NCBI GenBank assembly: GCA_017560145.1
Contig: JAFYON010000024.1
Location: 1-38,143 of the forward strand
DNA: 38,143 nucleotides
Source of the DNA: Clostridia bacterium
GTDB taxonomy: Bacteria > Bacillota > Clostridia > Oscillospirales > CAG-382
Direction of reading: 5' to 3'
Shown here one piece after another: positions 18,882 to 25,570 of this stretch (position 1 is its first letter; each line of letters starts with the position of its first letter). A program made the translations under genes and the position numbers. The notes under the pieces were generated by a model that worked only from the letters and a program-made list of their open reading frames with translations, was not told where the DNA came from and made no database searches.

Positions 18882-19598
18882 ATGAGAAACAAGATAATGT
18901 GTCTTTTATTGGTATGTGCTTCGTTGTTTGCTATTTTCATATTGAATTCAAATGCTATAGAAACTGAGTTCGATTTTTTGCCACTTGATGAAAATGAGAA
19001 AAAAACTTTTTTGTCAAATGTTTCCTTCTCTGAGGTTGCGCATAGCGAATCCAAGAACCCTATTGAAAGCTTCGATGTTAATAATAATGGTATAGTAGCT
19101 ATTGTACATAGCAACTACAATGATAAAGCAATAACCTTTTTAAACGGCGATGGATTAGTTTTGGGCAGATTGGAATTTAGTAGCGATGGAGATGTTGGCG
19201 TAAAATGGGAAGATGACGATAACTTGTTGGTTTATTTCGTTCGAAGTGATGTAATTGCAACGGTATCACAAAAAGGCGAAATTCTGGAATTGCACAAGAT
19301 AACCACATCGTCAGAAAAATATTATGAGTGGAGAGAGCAGTTTCGTTTCACTACAAAAGAAATAAATGAAGTTAAATATTCGCTCAAAAATGATTTTGGC
19401 TTTTTCAATATGTTCGCATCCTCATATTCACAGTTAATCTTAACTTCTTCGGACGGCAATGAGCAAAAACTTTATGATGCAAGTTCGTTATATTTAGAAC
19501 GTGTTGTGGTTGGTTTCGTCGCGGTATGTTTCTTTATAATAATAGTGACGTTTGTTGTAATCAGATTATTTATTACTAGCAAAAATAAAGAGACATAA
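18882..19598 (+). CDS. Two-TM membrane protein, putative immunity protein of the Rhs tip
   Basis: A 239-residue protein starting one base after the Rhs stop, with its GGAG ribosome site inside the Rhs 3' end. An N-terminal hydrophobic segment (about 5-24, signal-anchor) and a C-terminal TM (about 208-231, ending ITSKNKET) flank a soluble acidic domain of about 180 residues. That domain carries blade-like strands (FDVNNNGIVAIVHS, ITFLNGDGLVLGRLEF, GVKWEDDDNLLVYFVRSDV). I recall similar proteins beside Rhs genes in gut Clostridia but cannot name a family. The tight spacing, shared AT-rich composition with the tip and the terminator right behind it make immunity the natural role. It could alternatively be an Rhs accessory or export protein. 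Confidence 0.68.
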   Translation: MRNKIMCLLLVCASLFAIFILNSNAIETEFDFLPLDENEKKTFLSNVSFSEVAHSESKNPIESFDVNNNGIVAIVHSNYNDKAITFLNGDGLVLGRLEFSSDGDVGVKWEDDDNLLVYFVRSDVIATVSQKGEILELHKITTSSEKYYEWREQFRFTTKEINEVKYSLKNDFGFFNMFASSYSQLILTSSDGNEQKLYDASSLYLERVVVGFVAVCFFIIIVTFVVIRLFITSKNKET

Positions 19599-19650
19599 TG
19601 GATTGCTTTGACATCTGTGTTTGAAATTTTAATAATCAAGACACAAAAGA

Positions 19651-19686
19651 CCGAGGAGTGTAAATTTTCACTCCTCGGCCTTTTCG
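19651..19686 (+). terminator. Terminator of the Rhs-immunity operon
   Basis: CCGAGGAGTG (19651-19660) pairs perfectly with CACTCCTCGG (19669-19678) and is followed by CCTTTT. Confidence 0.85.
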
Positions 19687-19699
19687 CTATAATCACAAC

Positions 19700-19855
19700 T
19701 TATTCCAAAGCAAATATCCTTTTCTTGAATCGTTTAAAACACTCGCCGTATGCGAATAATATTCTTTGACGCTCTCTGTTAGTCTCTTCGGCCCTTTTAG
19801 CCTTATTCCTTTGTCGTCGGTAAAGGACGTTAGCCAAAACGAAGGAAAAATACAT
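19700..19855 (-). CDS. 51-residue basic ORF, unknown
   Basis: A short minus-strand frame beginning MYFSFVLANVLYRRQRNKA, strongly Arg/Lys/Glu-rich in the middle, and ending KRFKKRIFALE. The wording RQRNKAKRAEE and LFAYGECFKR is familiar to me as a sequence recurring in gut Clostridia genomes, often near repeats, but I know no function. No convincing ribosome site precedes the ATG, and a terminator hairpin with a U-run (19864-19909) sits just upstream on the same strand. It may be a real small gene, or part of a repeated non-coding element that happens to be open. Confidence 0.35.
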   Translation of the reverse strand: MYFSFVLANVLYRRQRNKAKRAEETNRERQRILFAYGECFKRFKKRIFALE

Positions 19856-19863
19856 GTTTTTGA

Positions 19864-19909
19864 TAAGAAAAAAAGAGCCCCCCTTGTTCTTAACAACAAG
19901 GAGGGCTTT
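19864..19909 (-). terminator. Minus-strand terminator hairpin inside island
   Basis: On the minus strand a stem formed by the AGCCC..CTTGTT and AACAAG..GGGCT arms (19876-19907) is followed by TTTTTTT. No identifiable minus-strand gene ends into it from the right; the bases to 20080 hold only a small GGTGAA/TTCACC hairpin near 19951. Together with the 51-residue ORF it may belong to a repeated element. Confidence 0.6.
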
Positions 19910-20079
19910 CTCAATAGAAACTCATAATCTTCTTAACTTAATGACATTGGGGTGAAACTTCACCTCTGTTTTTAATATCACCAATATGTCGAAAAGATAG
20001 AAATCCTAGAAGCGATAAAATCTTCATAAGTTAGGGGTCTGGTGATAGAATAAAACAAATACTAAAAGGAGATAAAAAC

Positions 20080-20458
20080 ATGAAAAAGATTTTGTTAATA
20101 AGTTTGAGTATACTGCTTTCTTTTTTGATGGCGGTGTACGCTATTCCGGCGGTTACATTAGCCGAGGTTTTTGGTACCGATGTGTCGGATATCGGAGAAA
20201 TATCTGACATCGAGTCAGATGGTGGAGGTGACGCAAATATAGTAGTGCCGCCGGAAGACGATGTGGTCGTAGAGAGCGAGATCATAACAAAGAGAACATC
20301 AAATTCAAAAACATATAAGCTTTCAGATGGCTCGTACAAAACTGTAATATACGGCGCAGATATTATTCACATTTGAAAATGAAAGCAAAGATGACTTGGA
20401 CAGAAAAATTAAATTTCTAAAAGACTATTGTTCTACAATTGACATTGTTAAATACTAA
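20080..20458 (+). pseudogene. Decayed 5' remnant of a second Rhs gene fused to a foreign tail
   Basis: A good AAAGGAG ribosome site precedes ATG 20080. The first about 97 codons give a signal peptide (LLISLSILLSFLMAVYAIPA) and then SNSKTYKLSDGSYKTVIYG, clearly related to ETSKTFRMSDGSYVAADYG near the N-terminus of the full Rhs gene. The frame stops at 20376. A one-base shift restores HFENES (compare HFEDEN in the intact gene), then runs 28 codons (20372-20458) into unrelated sequence ending YCSTIDIVKY. A deletion seems to have joined an Rhs N-terminus to the C-terminus of another protein, possibly a former immunity gene. A 98-residue secreted product from the first frame is still possible. Confidence 0.7.
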
Positions 20459-20730
20459 TCCTTTCAACAGATGGTTTTATATCTCTACGAACTAGATTTT
20501 CATGGATATCCATTTTAGTATAATATGTGGCATCATCTAATAAAAATCTAATATTTATCTAATAAAATCGTGAATAATCCGAGCAATTTCAAAAAATATG
20601 ATGTCGCAATGTTTTTGAGGATTTTCCATCTGCAAAATCGGGAAACCTCTTGAAAACACTTGATTTTTATGATAAAGTAAAACATACTAAATGCGGCCAA
20701 AATCAACTAATTTCAAGCGTTAGACGTCCG
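20459..20730. other. Gene-free right end of the island
   Basis: About 270 bp of AT-rich sequence without a coding frame of note. It contains the TCTAAT direct repeats (20536-20569) and ends at the right attachment repeat. Otherwise nothing is seen. Confidence 0.6.
20536..20569. repeat. TCTAAT triplicate, 11-bp period (candidate arm sites, right)
   Basis: TCTAAT occurs at 20536, 20547 and 20558, exactly 11 bp apart, so all face one side of the helix. The last copy extends to TCTAATAAAATC, identical to 11162-11173 in the left flank. It is probably bound by the integrase or the HTH protein of the element; this is inference from position and periodicity. Confidence 0.5.
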
Positions 20731-20789
20731 CTCGAAATCGGTTTGTGGGAAACCACACGAGGGTTCGAATCCCTCCCTCTGCGCCAAAA
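20731..20789 (+). repeat. Right attachment repeat (displaced tRNA-Ser 3' half)
   Basis: This copy of 10808-10866 has one mismatch and includes the variable arm, T-arm, 3' acceptor strand and CCA. The upstream bases do not form an acceptor 5' strand or D-arm, so this is not a functional tRNA. It marks the distal junction of the island. Confidence 0.9.
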
Positions 20790-20790
20790 C

Positions 20791-20819
20791 AAAAGCCATC
20801 CAGACGGATGGTTTTTTGT
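20791..20819 (+). terminator. Terminator behind the displaced tRNA end
   Basis: CCATCC (20796-20801), loop AGAC, GGATGG (20806-20811), then TTTTTT. It was probably the original terminator of the tRNA-Ser gene before the island inserted. Confidence 0.8.
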
Positions 20820-20935
20820 TTTGGCTATATGGGGTCCCCGAAAACGCTTGTCGTTTTTTGGGTAAATTAAAGGTATTCGAAGGGCGAGGGGAAAGGTGTC
20901 GGAGAGAATCCCGAGGAGGGCGCACAAAAAACATA

Positions 20936-20964
20936 TTGCGGTGGCGTTGCTTTTGTGGTATAAT
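20936..20964 (+). promoter_or_regulatory. Promoter of the small C-anchored protein gene
   Basis: TTGCGG (20936-20941), 17-bp spacer, TATAAT (20959-20964) with an extended TGG before the -10. It lies 29 bp before the ATG at 20994. Confidence 0.65.
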
Positions 20965-20993
20965 ATCAAGGCAGTATACTTTGGGGGCAGGCA

Positions 20994-21485
20994 ATGGGAT
21001 TCCTTGATTCGTATAAACGTCTCGAAAAATTATGTGGCGAAGTGCTTAATGACAACAGGCGCGTTTCTGCATACATTGACGAAATGTTAAGAACGCCGAA
21101 CGGTTCGTATTATGTACGATCTTGGGACGAGGATCTGAAGAATCTTAAGCATTACCGTTGGGTCAGAAATCAAATATCTCATGACCCTGCGTGTACCGAG
21201 CGAAATATGTGCTCGCCTAAAGATGCATTGTGGATCGATAATTTTTACTCTCGTATTATGAATCAAACCGATCCGTTGTCCCTATATCGCACCGCGGCCC
21301 GTTCTCGCCGCGTAGTTAAACCTACATCGAGAGGCGCACAAAACACCGGCAAACACAATCAGCCGACCGGCAGTAAAAAGACCAAAGGGAAGAACGCGGG
21401 TTGCGCAGTCTTTGCAGCTCTCTTTTTAGCTTCGGTTGCAGGAATCGTGTTGTTGATACACTTTTTATTAACACGATATTGTTAA
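20994..21485 (+). CDS. Small protein with RNxxxH motif and C-terminal membrane anchor
   Basis: A 163-residue protein. Residues 1-100 form a soluble, helical, charged domain with HYRWVRNQISHDPACTERNM near 53-72. The Arg-Asn-x3-His arrangement resembles the Rx4-6H motif of HEPN folds but may be coincidental. A basic, Pro/Ser/Gly-rich linker (about 101-133) leads to a single C-terminal TM (about 136-158). The ribosome site GGGGGCAGG is modest and the promoter upstream is good. I recall similar gut clostridial proteins of unknown role. It lies just outside the island, so it is probably a chromosomal gene. Function unknown. Confidence 0.7.
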   Translation: MGFLDSYKRLEKLCGEVLNDNRRVSAYIDEMLRTPNGSYYVRSWDEDLKNLKHYRWVRNQISHDPACTERNMCSPKDALWIDNFYSRIMNQTDPLSLYRTAARSRRVVKPTSRGAQNTGKHNQPTGSKKTKGKNAGCAVFAALFLASVAGIVLLIHFLLTRYC

Positions 21486-21531
21486 GGGCTTCTCTTGTTT
21501 TTGCACGTTCAATAACCCTGTTGCTTGGGTG

Positions 21532-21560
21532 TTGACAGAATCGGCGGAATGCGGTACAAT
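21532..21560 (+). promoter_or_regulatory. Promoter of the ktrB-ktrA unit
   Basis: TTGACA (21532-21537), 17-bp spacer, TACAAT (21555-21560). The start is about 21567, giving a leader of about 68 nt. Confidence 0.85.
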
Positions 21561-21574
21561 TGAAATAAGAAAAC

Positions 21575-21615
21575 AAAGGAACTGGCTGACCGCAGAGGGC
21601 GTTGGTTCCTTTGCG
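21575..21615 (+). promoter_or_regulatory. ktrB leader with two mutually exclusive hairpins
   Basis: AAAGGAAC (21575-21582) can pair with GTTCCTTT (21605-21612). Alternatively CGCAGAGG (21591-21598) can pair with CCTTTGCG (21608-21615, one G-U). The two 3' arms overlap, so only one stem can form. This arrangement, upstream of a potassium transporter, suggests an RNA switch. It lacks the length of the known c-di-AMP (ydaO) riboswitch that often controls ktr genes. Regulatory function is inference. Confidence 0.4.
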
Positions 21616-21634
21616 CTTTCAGAGGAAAAAAGAA

Positions 21635-22996
21635 ATGGTTAGAAAAAAGAAGCATTCGTTCTCGACCACACAAATAATATTGTTCAGCTTCCTCGCGACG
21701 ATTTTTGTCGGAAGCGCGCTTTTGGCATTGCCAATCAGCTCGGCTTCGGGTGAATCGGTGCCGTATCTCGATGCGCTTTTCACGGCGACGACCTCCACGT
21801 GTGTGACGGGGCTTGTCACGCTGCCCACGGTATCAACGTGGAGCGTGTTCGGGCAGGTCGTTATATTGCTTTTAATACAGATCGGCGGTCTTGGTATAAT
21901 TACGATAATGTCGGGACTGATGATACTTTTAAACCGAAAAATGGGAATAAGCGACCGCTTGCTCATTCAGGACGCTTTTAACCTCAACACTATGTCGGGG
22001 CTTGCCAAGTTTGTAAAGAACGTGTTGTTCGGCACGCTTGTTATCGAGGGCATCGGCGCTGCTTTGTATATGCTCGTTTTCGTCCCCGAATTCGGTGCAA
22101 GGGGCGTTTGGATATCGGTGTTCAATTCGATTTCGGCGTTTTGCAATGCGGGAATCGATATTATCGGCGAAAACAGTCTTTGCAATTATGCGACAAATCC
22201 GCTTATAAACGCCGTGACCTCCGCACTTATAATTCTCGGCGGTCTTGGGTATATCGTTTGGTGGGACGTGCTTCGCGTTATAAAAAGCAGAAGCTCCAAA
22301 AACAGAAGAATATTCAGACATCTTACGCTTCAAAGCAAGATCGCGATCACCGTTACGGCAGGCTTGCTTTTAATCGGTGCGGCGCTTATATTTATATTCG
22401 AATACGAAAACCCTGCGACGATCGGAAATATGTCGCTGTTTGATAAAATCCAAGCATCCTTCTTCCAGTCGGTCACCACAAGAACCGCAGGCTTTGCCGC
22501 TATCGCGCAGGAAAATCTTACTAACGCGTCTGCGGCGGTTTCGATAATATTAATGCTCATCGGCGGCTCGCCCGTTGGTACGGCAGGCGGTATGAAAACC
22601 GTGACTATTGCGGTGCTTGTATGCTCGGCGTTTGCAACTGTTCGCAACAAGAGCAGCGCAACTCTGTTCGGGCGCCGCATTTCCGAGGAATCGGTTAAAA
22701 AGGCGGTTGCCGTAACCGTGACGTTCCTTACGATCTTCGCGATTTCGACAATATTGCTTATGGCTTCGACCGATGCGGATGCTCTTGACGTCGTTTATGA
22801 AACGGTCAGCGCGACTGCGACGGTTGGACTTACAAGGAATTTAACGTCGACGTTAAACGTTTTCGGCAAGCTGGTTATAATCGTAACGATGTATTTCGGC
22901 AGAGTCGGCCCGATATCGCTTGCGGTGGCGCTTGGCAGCAGAAACGAAAGTCAGAACGTTATTTCCGAACCGACGGAAGATATTAGCATAGGATAA
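21635..22996 (+). CDS. ktrB: Potassium uptake channel subunit KtrB (TrkH family)
   Basis: A 453-residue polytopic membrane protein with the four pore repeats of the Trk/Ktr superfamily. Their filter signatures are visible as ATTSTCVTGL, ISAFCNAGID, TTRTAGFA and SATATVGLT, each with its selectivity-filter Gly. It imports K+ with gating by the nucleotide-binding KtrA ring encoded 11 bp downstream. The basic N-terminus VRKKKHS follows ATG 21635, which has AGAGG 9 nt upstream; the in-frame TTG at 21602 lies within the leader hairpin and is rejected. It shares one transcript with ktrA and probably the CapA-like gene. K+ dependence is family knowledge; some homologues are Na+-coupled. Confidence 0.93.
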   Translation: MVRKKKHSFSTTQIILFSFLATIFVGSALLALPISSASGESVPYLDALFTATTSTCVTGLVTLPTVSTWSVFGQVVILLLIQIGGLGIITIMSGLMILLNRKMGISDRLLIQDAFNLNTMSGLAKFVKNVLFGTLVIEGIGAALYMLVFVPEFGARGVWISVFNSISAFCNAGIDIIGENSLCNYATNPLINAVTSALIILGGLGYIVWWDVLRVIKSRSSKNRRIFRHLTLQSKIAITVTAGLLLIGAALIFIFEYENPATIGNMSLFDKIQASFFQSVTTRTAGFAAIAQENLTNASAAVSIILMLIGGSPVGTAGGMKTVTIAVLVCSAFATVRNKSSATLFGRRISEESVKKAVAVTVTFLTIFAISTILLMASTDADALDVVYETVSATATVGLTRNLTSTLNVFGKLVIIVTMYFGRVGPISLAVALGSRNESQNVISEPTEDISIG

Positions 22997-23007
22997 GGAG
23001 AAATATT

Positions 23008-23661
23008 ATGAAAGCAAAGAAAACGTACGCAGTGTTCGGACTCGGCAGATACGGAATTGCCGTGGCAAAGGAGCTTGTGGAAAACGGTATGGAGATAATT
23101 GCGGTCGATAGCGATCAGAGGATCGTTAACGATGCGGCGGCGTATCTTCCGGTTTGCAAATGCGCCGACGTGACCGATGCCGAGGTTATTTCGCGTCTTG
23201 GTATCGGCAATATCGATACGGTTATCGTTTGTATGGCAGGAAATCTCGAGGCAAGCGTAATGGCGGTAACGCTTTGCAAGGAAGCAGGCGTTAAAAACGT
23301 TATTGCAAAATGCGCCAACGAAATGCAACAAAAAATATTGCTCCGCGTGGGTGCCGACAAGGTGGTTTTCCCCGAAAAGGAATCCGGCGTTCGCCTTGCA
23401 AAGAACCTTTTAAGCTCGGGCTTTATCGATATGATCTCTCTTTCAAAGGACGTTTCTATGGTAGAAATCGACGTGAAGGAGGAGTGGTGCGGTAAAAACC
23501 TTATCGAGCTTAATCTCCGCAAAAAATACGGCTTTAACATAGTTGCTCTTAAAAAGGGCGAATCGGTCACCGTGAACATCAACCCCGAGCAGCCGCTCGA
23601 TGCCGAAACCACAATGATCGTTATTGCCAATACGGCAAAATTGGGCAAGCTTAACGGTTAA
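23008..23661 (+). CDS. ktrA: Potassium channel regulatory subunit KtrA (RCK domain)
   Basis: A 217-residue cytoplasmic RCK protein. The Rossmann N-half has FGLGRYG (GxGxxG at 11-16) and IIAVDSD (acidic ribose-binding Asp34), which binds NAD(H)/ATP/ADP. The C-half (about 135-217) is a TrkA_C domain, which in Firmicutes often binds c-di-AMP. It forms the octameric gating ring on KtrB. A strong AAGGAG ribosome site precedes the ATG, 11 bp after the ktrB stop. Regulation therefore probably acts on the protein (nucleotide, c-di-AMP) and possibly on the leader RNA. Confidence 0.94.
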   Translation: MKAKKTYAVFGLGRYGIAVAKELVENGMEIIAVDSDQRIVNDAAAYLPVCKCADVTDAEVISRLGIGNIDTVIVCMAGNLEASVMAVTLCKEAGVKNVIAKCANEMQQKILLRVGADKVVFPEKESGVRLAKNLLSSGFIDMISLSKDVSMVEIDVKEEWCGKNLIELNLRKKYGFNIVALKKGESVTVNINPEQPLDAETTMIVIANTAKLGKLNG

Positions 23662-23699
23662 AGGCTGTTCCGACCATTTTAAAAAGGCGGTAAGATCAA

Positions 23700-24884
23700 T
23701 TGAACAACGAATTTAAATCCCGCAAGGACAAAACAAGCATTGTATTTACCGGCGATATTGGTTTTGACAAGTATATGGCAGGGAAGTGGGAGGATGAAAA
23801 TCTGATTTCCAAGCCTCTGCTTGACTTTTTGAAAAGCGGCGAGCATCTTTGCATAAACGTTGAAGGCGCGCTTATCGATGCGGTCGACGACGGAACGCGC
23901 GGTGTGTTTTTTCATTGTATGAACCCAAATGCAGTGCGGGTTTTTGAAAAAATCGGCGCTGACATCTGGAGCATCGGCAACAACCACACTATGGATGCCG
24001 GCAGAGAAGGTGTTGTAAGCACCAAAGAACACGCGAAAAAAAGCGGTGCGCTTGCCTTTGGCGCAGGGCTTAACGATAAAGAGGCGTCCGAGCCGATCTA
24101 TCTCGACGAGGCGGGCGGAATCGGTATTTTCGGCGTGAGCTATATGGCGGAATGCATCCCTGCGACAAAAACAGATGCAGGCGTTTTCCGTTGGGACGAT
24201 ATGGAGTATATCCAAGCGCGTATCGACGAGATCAAATCCAAATGCCGTTGGTGCATCGTTGTTGCGCACGGCGGCGAGGAATTTGCACCGATGCCCAACC
24301 CGTATACGCGCGACAGATATTTGAAATATTTGGAAATGGGCGCAGACGCGGTCGTCGCACATCATACCCACGTTCCCGAAAATTACGAAATCACCAAGGA
24401 CGGCAAGCCGATCTTTTATTCGTTGGGTAACTTTATTTTCGATACCGATTATCAAAGAGTGCATAAATACACCGATACGGGAATTGTGTTAAAGCTCAAC
24501 TTTACTCTCGATTCCTTGGAGTTTGAAGCGGTCGGCACAAAGATAAACAGACAAAACGAAACGATCGATATTAACGCTCTTCCCGATATTTTCACGAATA
24601 TCGACAGCGAGGAATTCGCGCTTCTTTCGCCGCTTTCGGCAAAGGCCTTTATTATTTCGGATATGCGGAAGATGCAATTTTTAGAGCCCGACCGTTTTAT
24701 AAATGCCGAGCAAAGCGTTTGGGACGGTTACTTTTTCAGCACCGAGCCCGACGGATATTTCGAGGGTGCGCATATGGATCTTAGCGTTATCGTTCCGCTT
24801 TCCAAGGAAGCCGAGAAGAACGAATGGCAAAAGAGCAAGCTTGATAAGGTCAAAAACTACATATTGAAGCAAATTGAGGGATAA
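23700..24884 (+). CDS. CapA-like metallophosphatase family protein
   Basis: A 394-residue protein of the PGA_cap/CapA family (calcineurin-like fold). The metal and active-site motifs are visible: FTGDIGFDKY (about 16-25), NVEGALID, WSIGNNHTMDAG (about 91-102), VVAHGGEEF, and VVAHHTHVPENYE with FYSLGNFIFD. No signal peptide or TM is present, unlike Bacillus CapA, so it is probably cytoplasmic, and the poly-gamma-glutamate role should not be assumed. The start is TTG at 23700, supported by AAGGCGG 9 nt upstream and by conservation beginning soon after. It follows ktrA by 38 bp on the same strand, possibly in one transcript. Confidence 0.82.
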   Translation: MNNEFKSRKDKTSIVFTGDIGFDKYMAGKWEDENLISKPLLDFLKSGEHLCINVEGALIDAVDDGTRGVFFHCMNPNAVRVFEKIGADIWSIGNNHTMDAGREGVVSTKEHAKKSGALAFGAGLNDKEASEPIYLDEAGGIGIFGVSYMAECIPATKTDAGVFRWDDMEYIQARIDEIKSKCRWCIVVAHGGEEFAPMPNPYTRDRYLKYLEMGADAVVAHHTHVPENYEITKDGKPIFYSLGNFIFDTDYQRVHKYTDTGIVLKLNFTLDSLEFEAVGTKINRQNETIDINALPDIFTNIDSEEFALLSPLSAKAFIISDMRKMQFLEPDRFINAEQSVWDGYFFSTEPDGYFEGAHMDLSVIVPLSKEAEKNEWQKSKLDKVKNYILKQIEG

Positions 24885-24891
24885 ATTATAA

Positions 24892-25014
24892 AAAAACCAT
24901 CCAAATTCAATATGGACACAGGCATTGTTGGCTATCGGCACCAAGTATAATGCTCCTCTCCGGTTTAAATTATTTGATTTTCCAGCACCGTATAGAAAGG
25001 AGGAAAAGCGATGA
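24892..25014 (+). pseudogene. Startless C-terminal tail of a lost gene (putative toxin end)
   Basis: Directly after the CapA-like stop, a 40-codon frame without a start runs through LLAIGTKYNAPLRFKLFDFP and ends RKEEKR at a TGA that overlaps the ATG of the DUF5071-like gene. This overlap is the spacing of a toxin-immunity pair. The missing upstream part suggests a deletion that left only the last residues together with the immunity gene's ribosome site. Inference from context. Confidence 0.5.
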
Positions 25015-25403
25015 ACGATATAGATACAATAATGGACATGCTTAACTGGCATCAACCCGAAGACATTCAAGCTGAAGGTAGAAAAATTGCACAAAATGTC
25101 AAATGTATATCTGTCTTTGTTATGCCGATAAACGGAAAGTGCGTTTGGGATAATTGTGCGATGATTTTAAGCGAAAAGAATGACGACGAATTAAAACACA
25201 TTTTACCAAATCTGCTTTTTTGGTTTATAGATATCAATTGGCCGGGTTCTCTTTGTATTTGGGACAGGTTGTTGAAGTTTAAAGATAAGGAATGGATGTC
25301 TTTGTTTTTGAATTCTCGTATGAAAATGGCCTTAAATTACAATGAGATTTGGTTGCACACTTTACAAGAGTTCAAACAGGAATACGATGTGTTGAATCCA
25401 TAA
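25011..25403 (+). CDS. DUF5071-like protein, probable orphan immunity protein
   Basis: A 130-residue soluble helical protein. The N-terminal MLNWHQPEDIQAEG, a central KCVWDNCAMIL, and LLFWFIDINWPGSL match the pattern I know from DUF5071 proteins, which are HEAT-like and recur next to polymorphic toxins. An ideal AAAGGAGG ribosome site lies 8 nt upstream. Its ATG overlaps the stop of the startless tail before it. With no complete toxin next to it, it is best read as an orphan immunity gene kept for protection against kin. The family call is from memory of the motif. Confidence 0.7.
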   Translation: MNDIDTIMDMLNWHQPEDIQAEGRKIAQNVKCISVFVMPINGKCVWDNCAMILSEKNDDELKHILPNLLFWFIDINWPGSLCIWDRLLKFKDKEWMSLFLNSRMKMALNYNEIWLHTLQEFKQEYDVLNP

Positions 25404-25488
25404 CTATATGTTTTTATGAATGATTTTTGTTTCCAACCATTGTTTTGACTTCGGCGCACATCTTTAACGCGTCGGTATTTGCCTCGCA

Positions 25489-25540
25489 TAAAAAAGACCG
25501 TGGAACTGTGTAGCAGTTCCACGGTCTTCTATTTTTATTT
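25489..25540. terminator. Bidirectional terminator between DUF5071-like and MATE genes
   Basis: A 14-bp perfect stem, AGACCGTGGAACTG (25495-25508) with its complement (25514-25527), has A/T tracts on both sides. It serves both convergent genes. Confidence 0.9.
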
Positions 25541-25570
25541 TGTCCTTGCTTTCCTCAAGGTTTTTTTGTT

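Larger units (their letters stand above)
10808..20789. mobile_element. Integrative element at tRNA-Ser carrying an Rhs toxin locus
   Basis: Direct repeats of a tRNA-Ser 3' half bound a 9.9-kb segment holding a tyrosine recombinase, an excisionase-like gene, candidate arm-site clusters at both ends, an Rhs polymorphic-toxin-like gene with a partner gene, and decayed Rhs sequence. This is the architecture of a tRNA-targeting genomic island. No replication, conjugation or phage structural genes are present and the integrase has lost its N-terminus, so the element is probably immobile unless helped in trans. The boundaries are seen directly; mobility history is inference. Confidence 0.85.

Noticed and set aside
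20731-20786. Second tRNA-Ser gene
   Set aside because: Only the 3' half is present; no matching 5' acceptor strand or D-arm precedes it. It is an attachment-site copy.
20713-20994. Minus-strand frame over the right attachment repeat containing SNPRVVSHK-like text
   Set aside because: This is the well-known spurious translation of tRNA-Ser 3' sequence, not a gene.
21481-21634. ydaO (c-di-AMP) riboswitch before ktrB
   Set aside because: The leader from the predicted start is about 68 nt and lacks the ydaO core; too short for that class.
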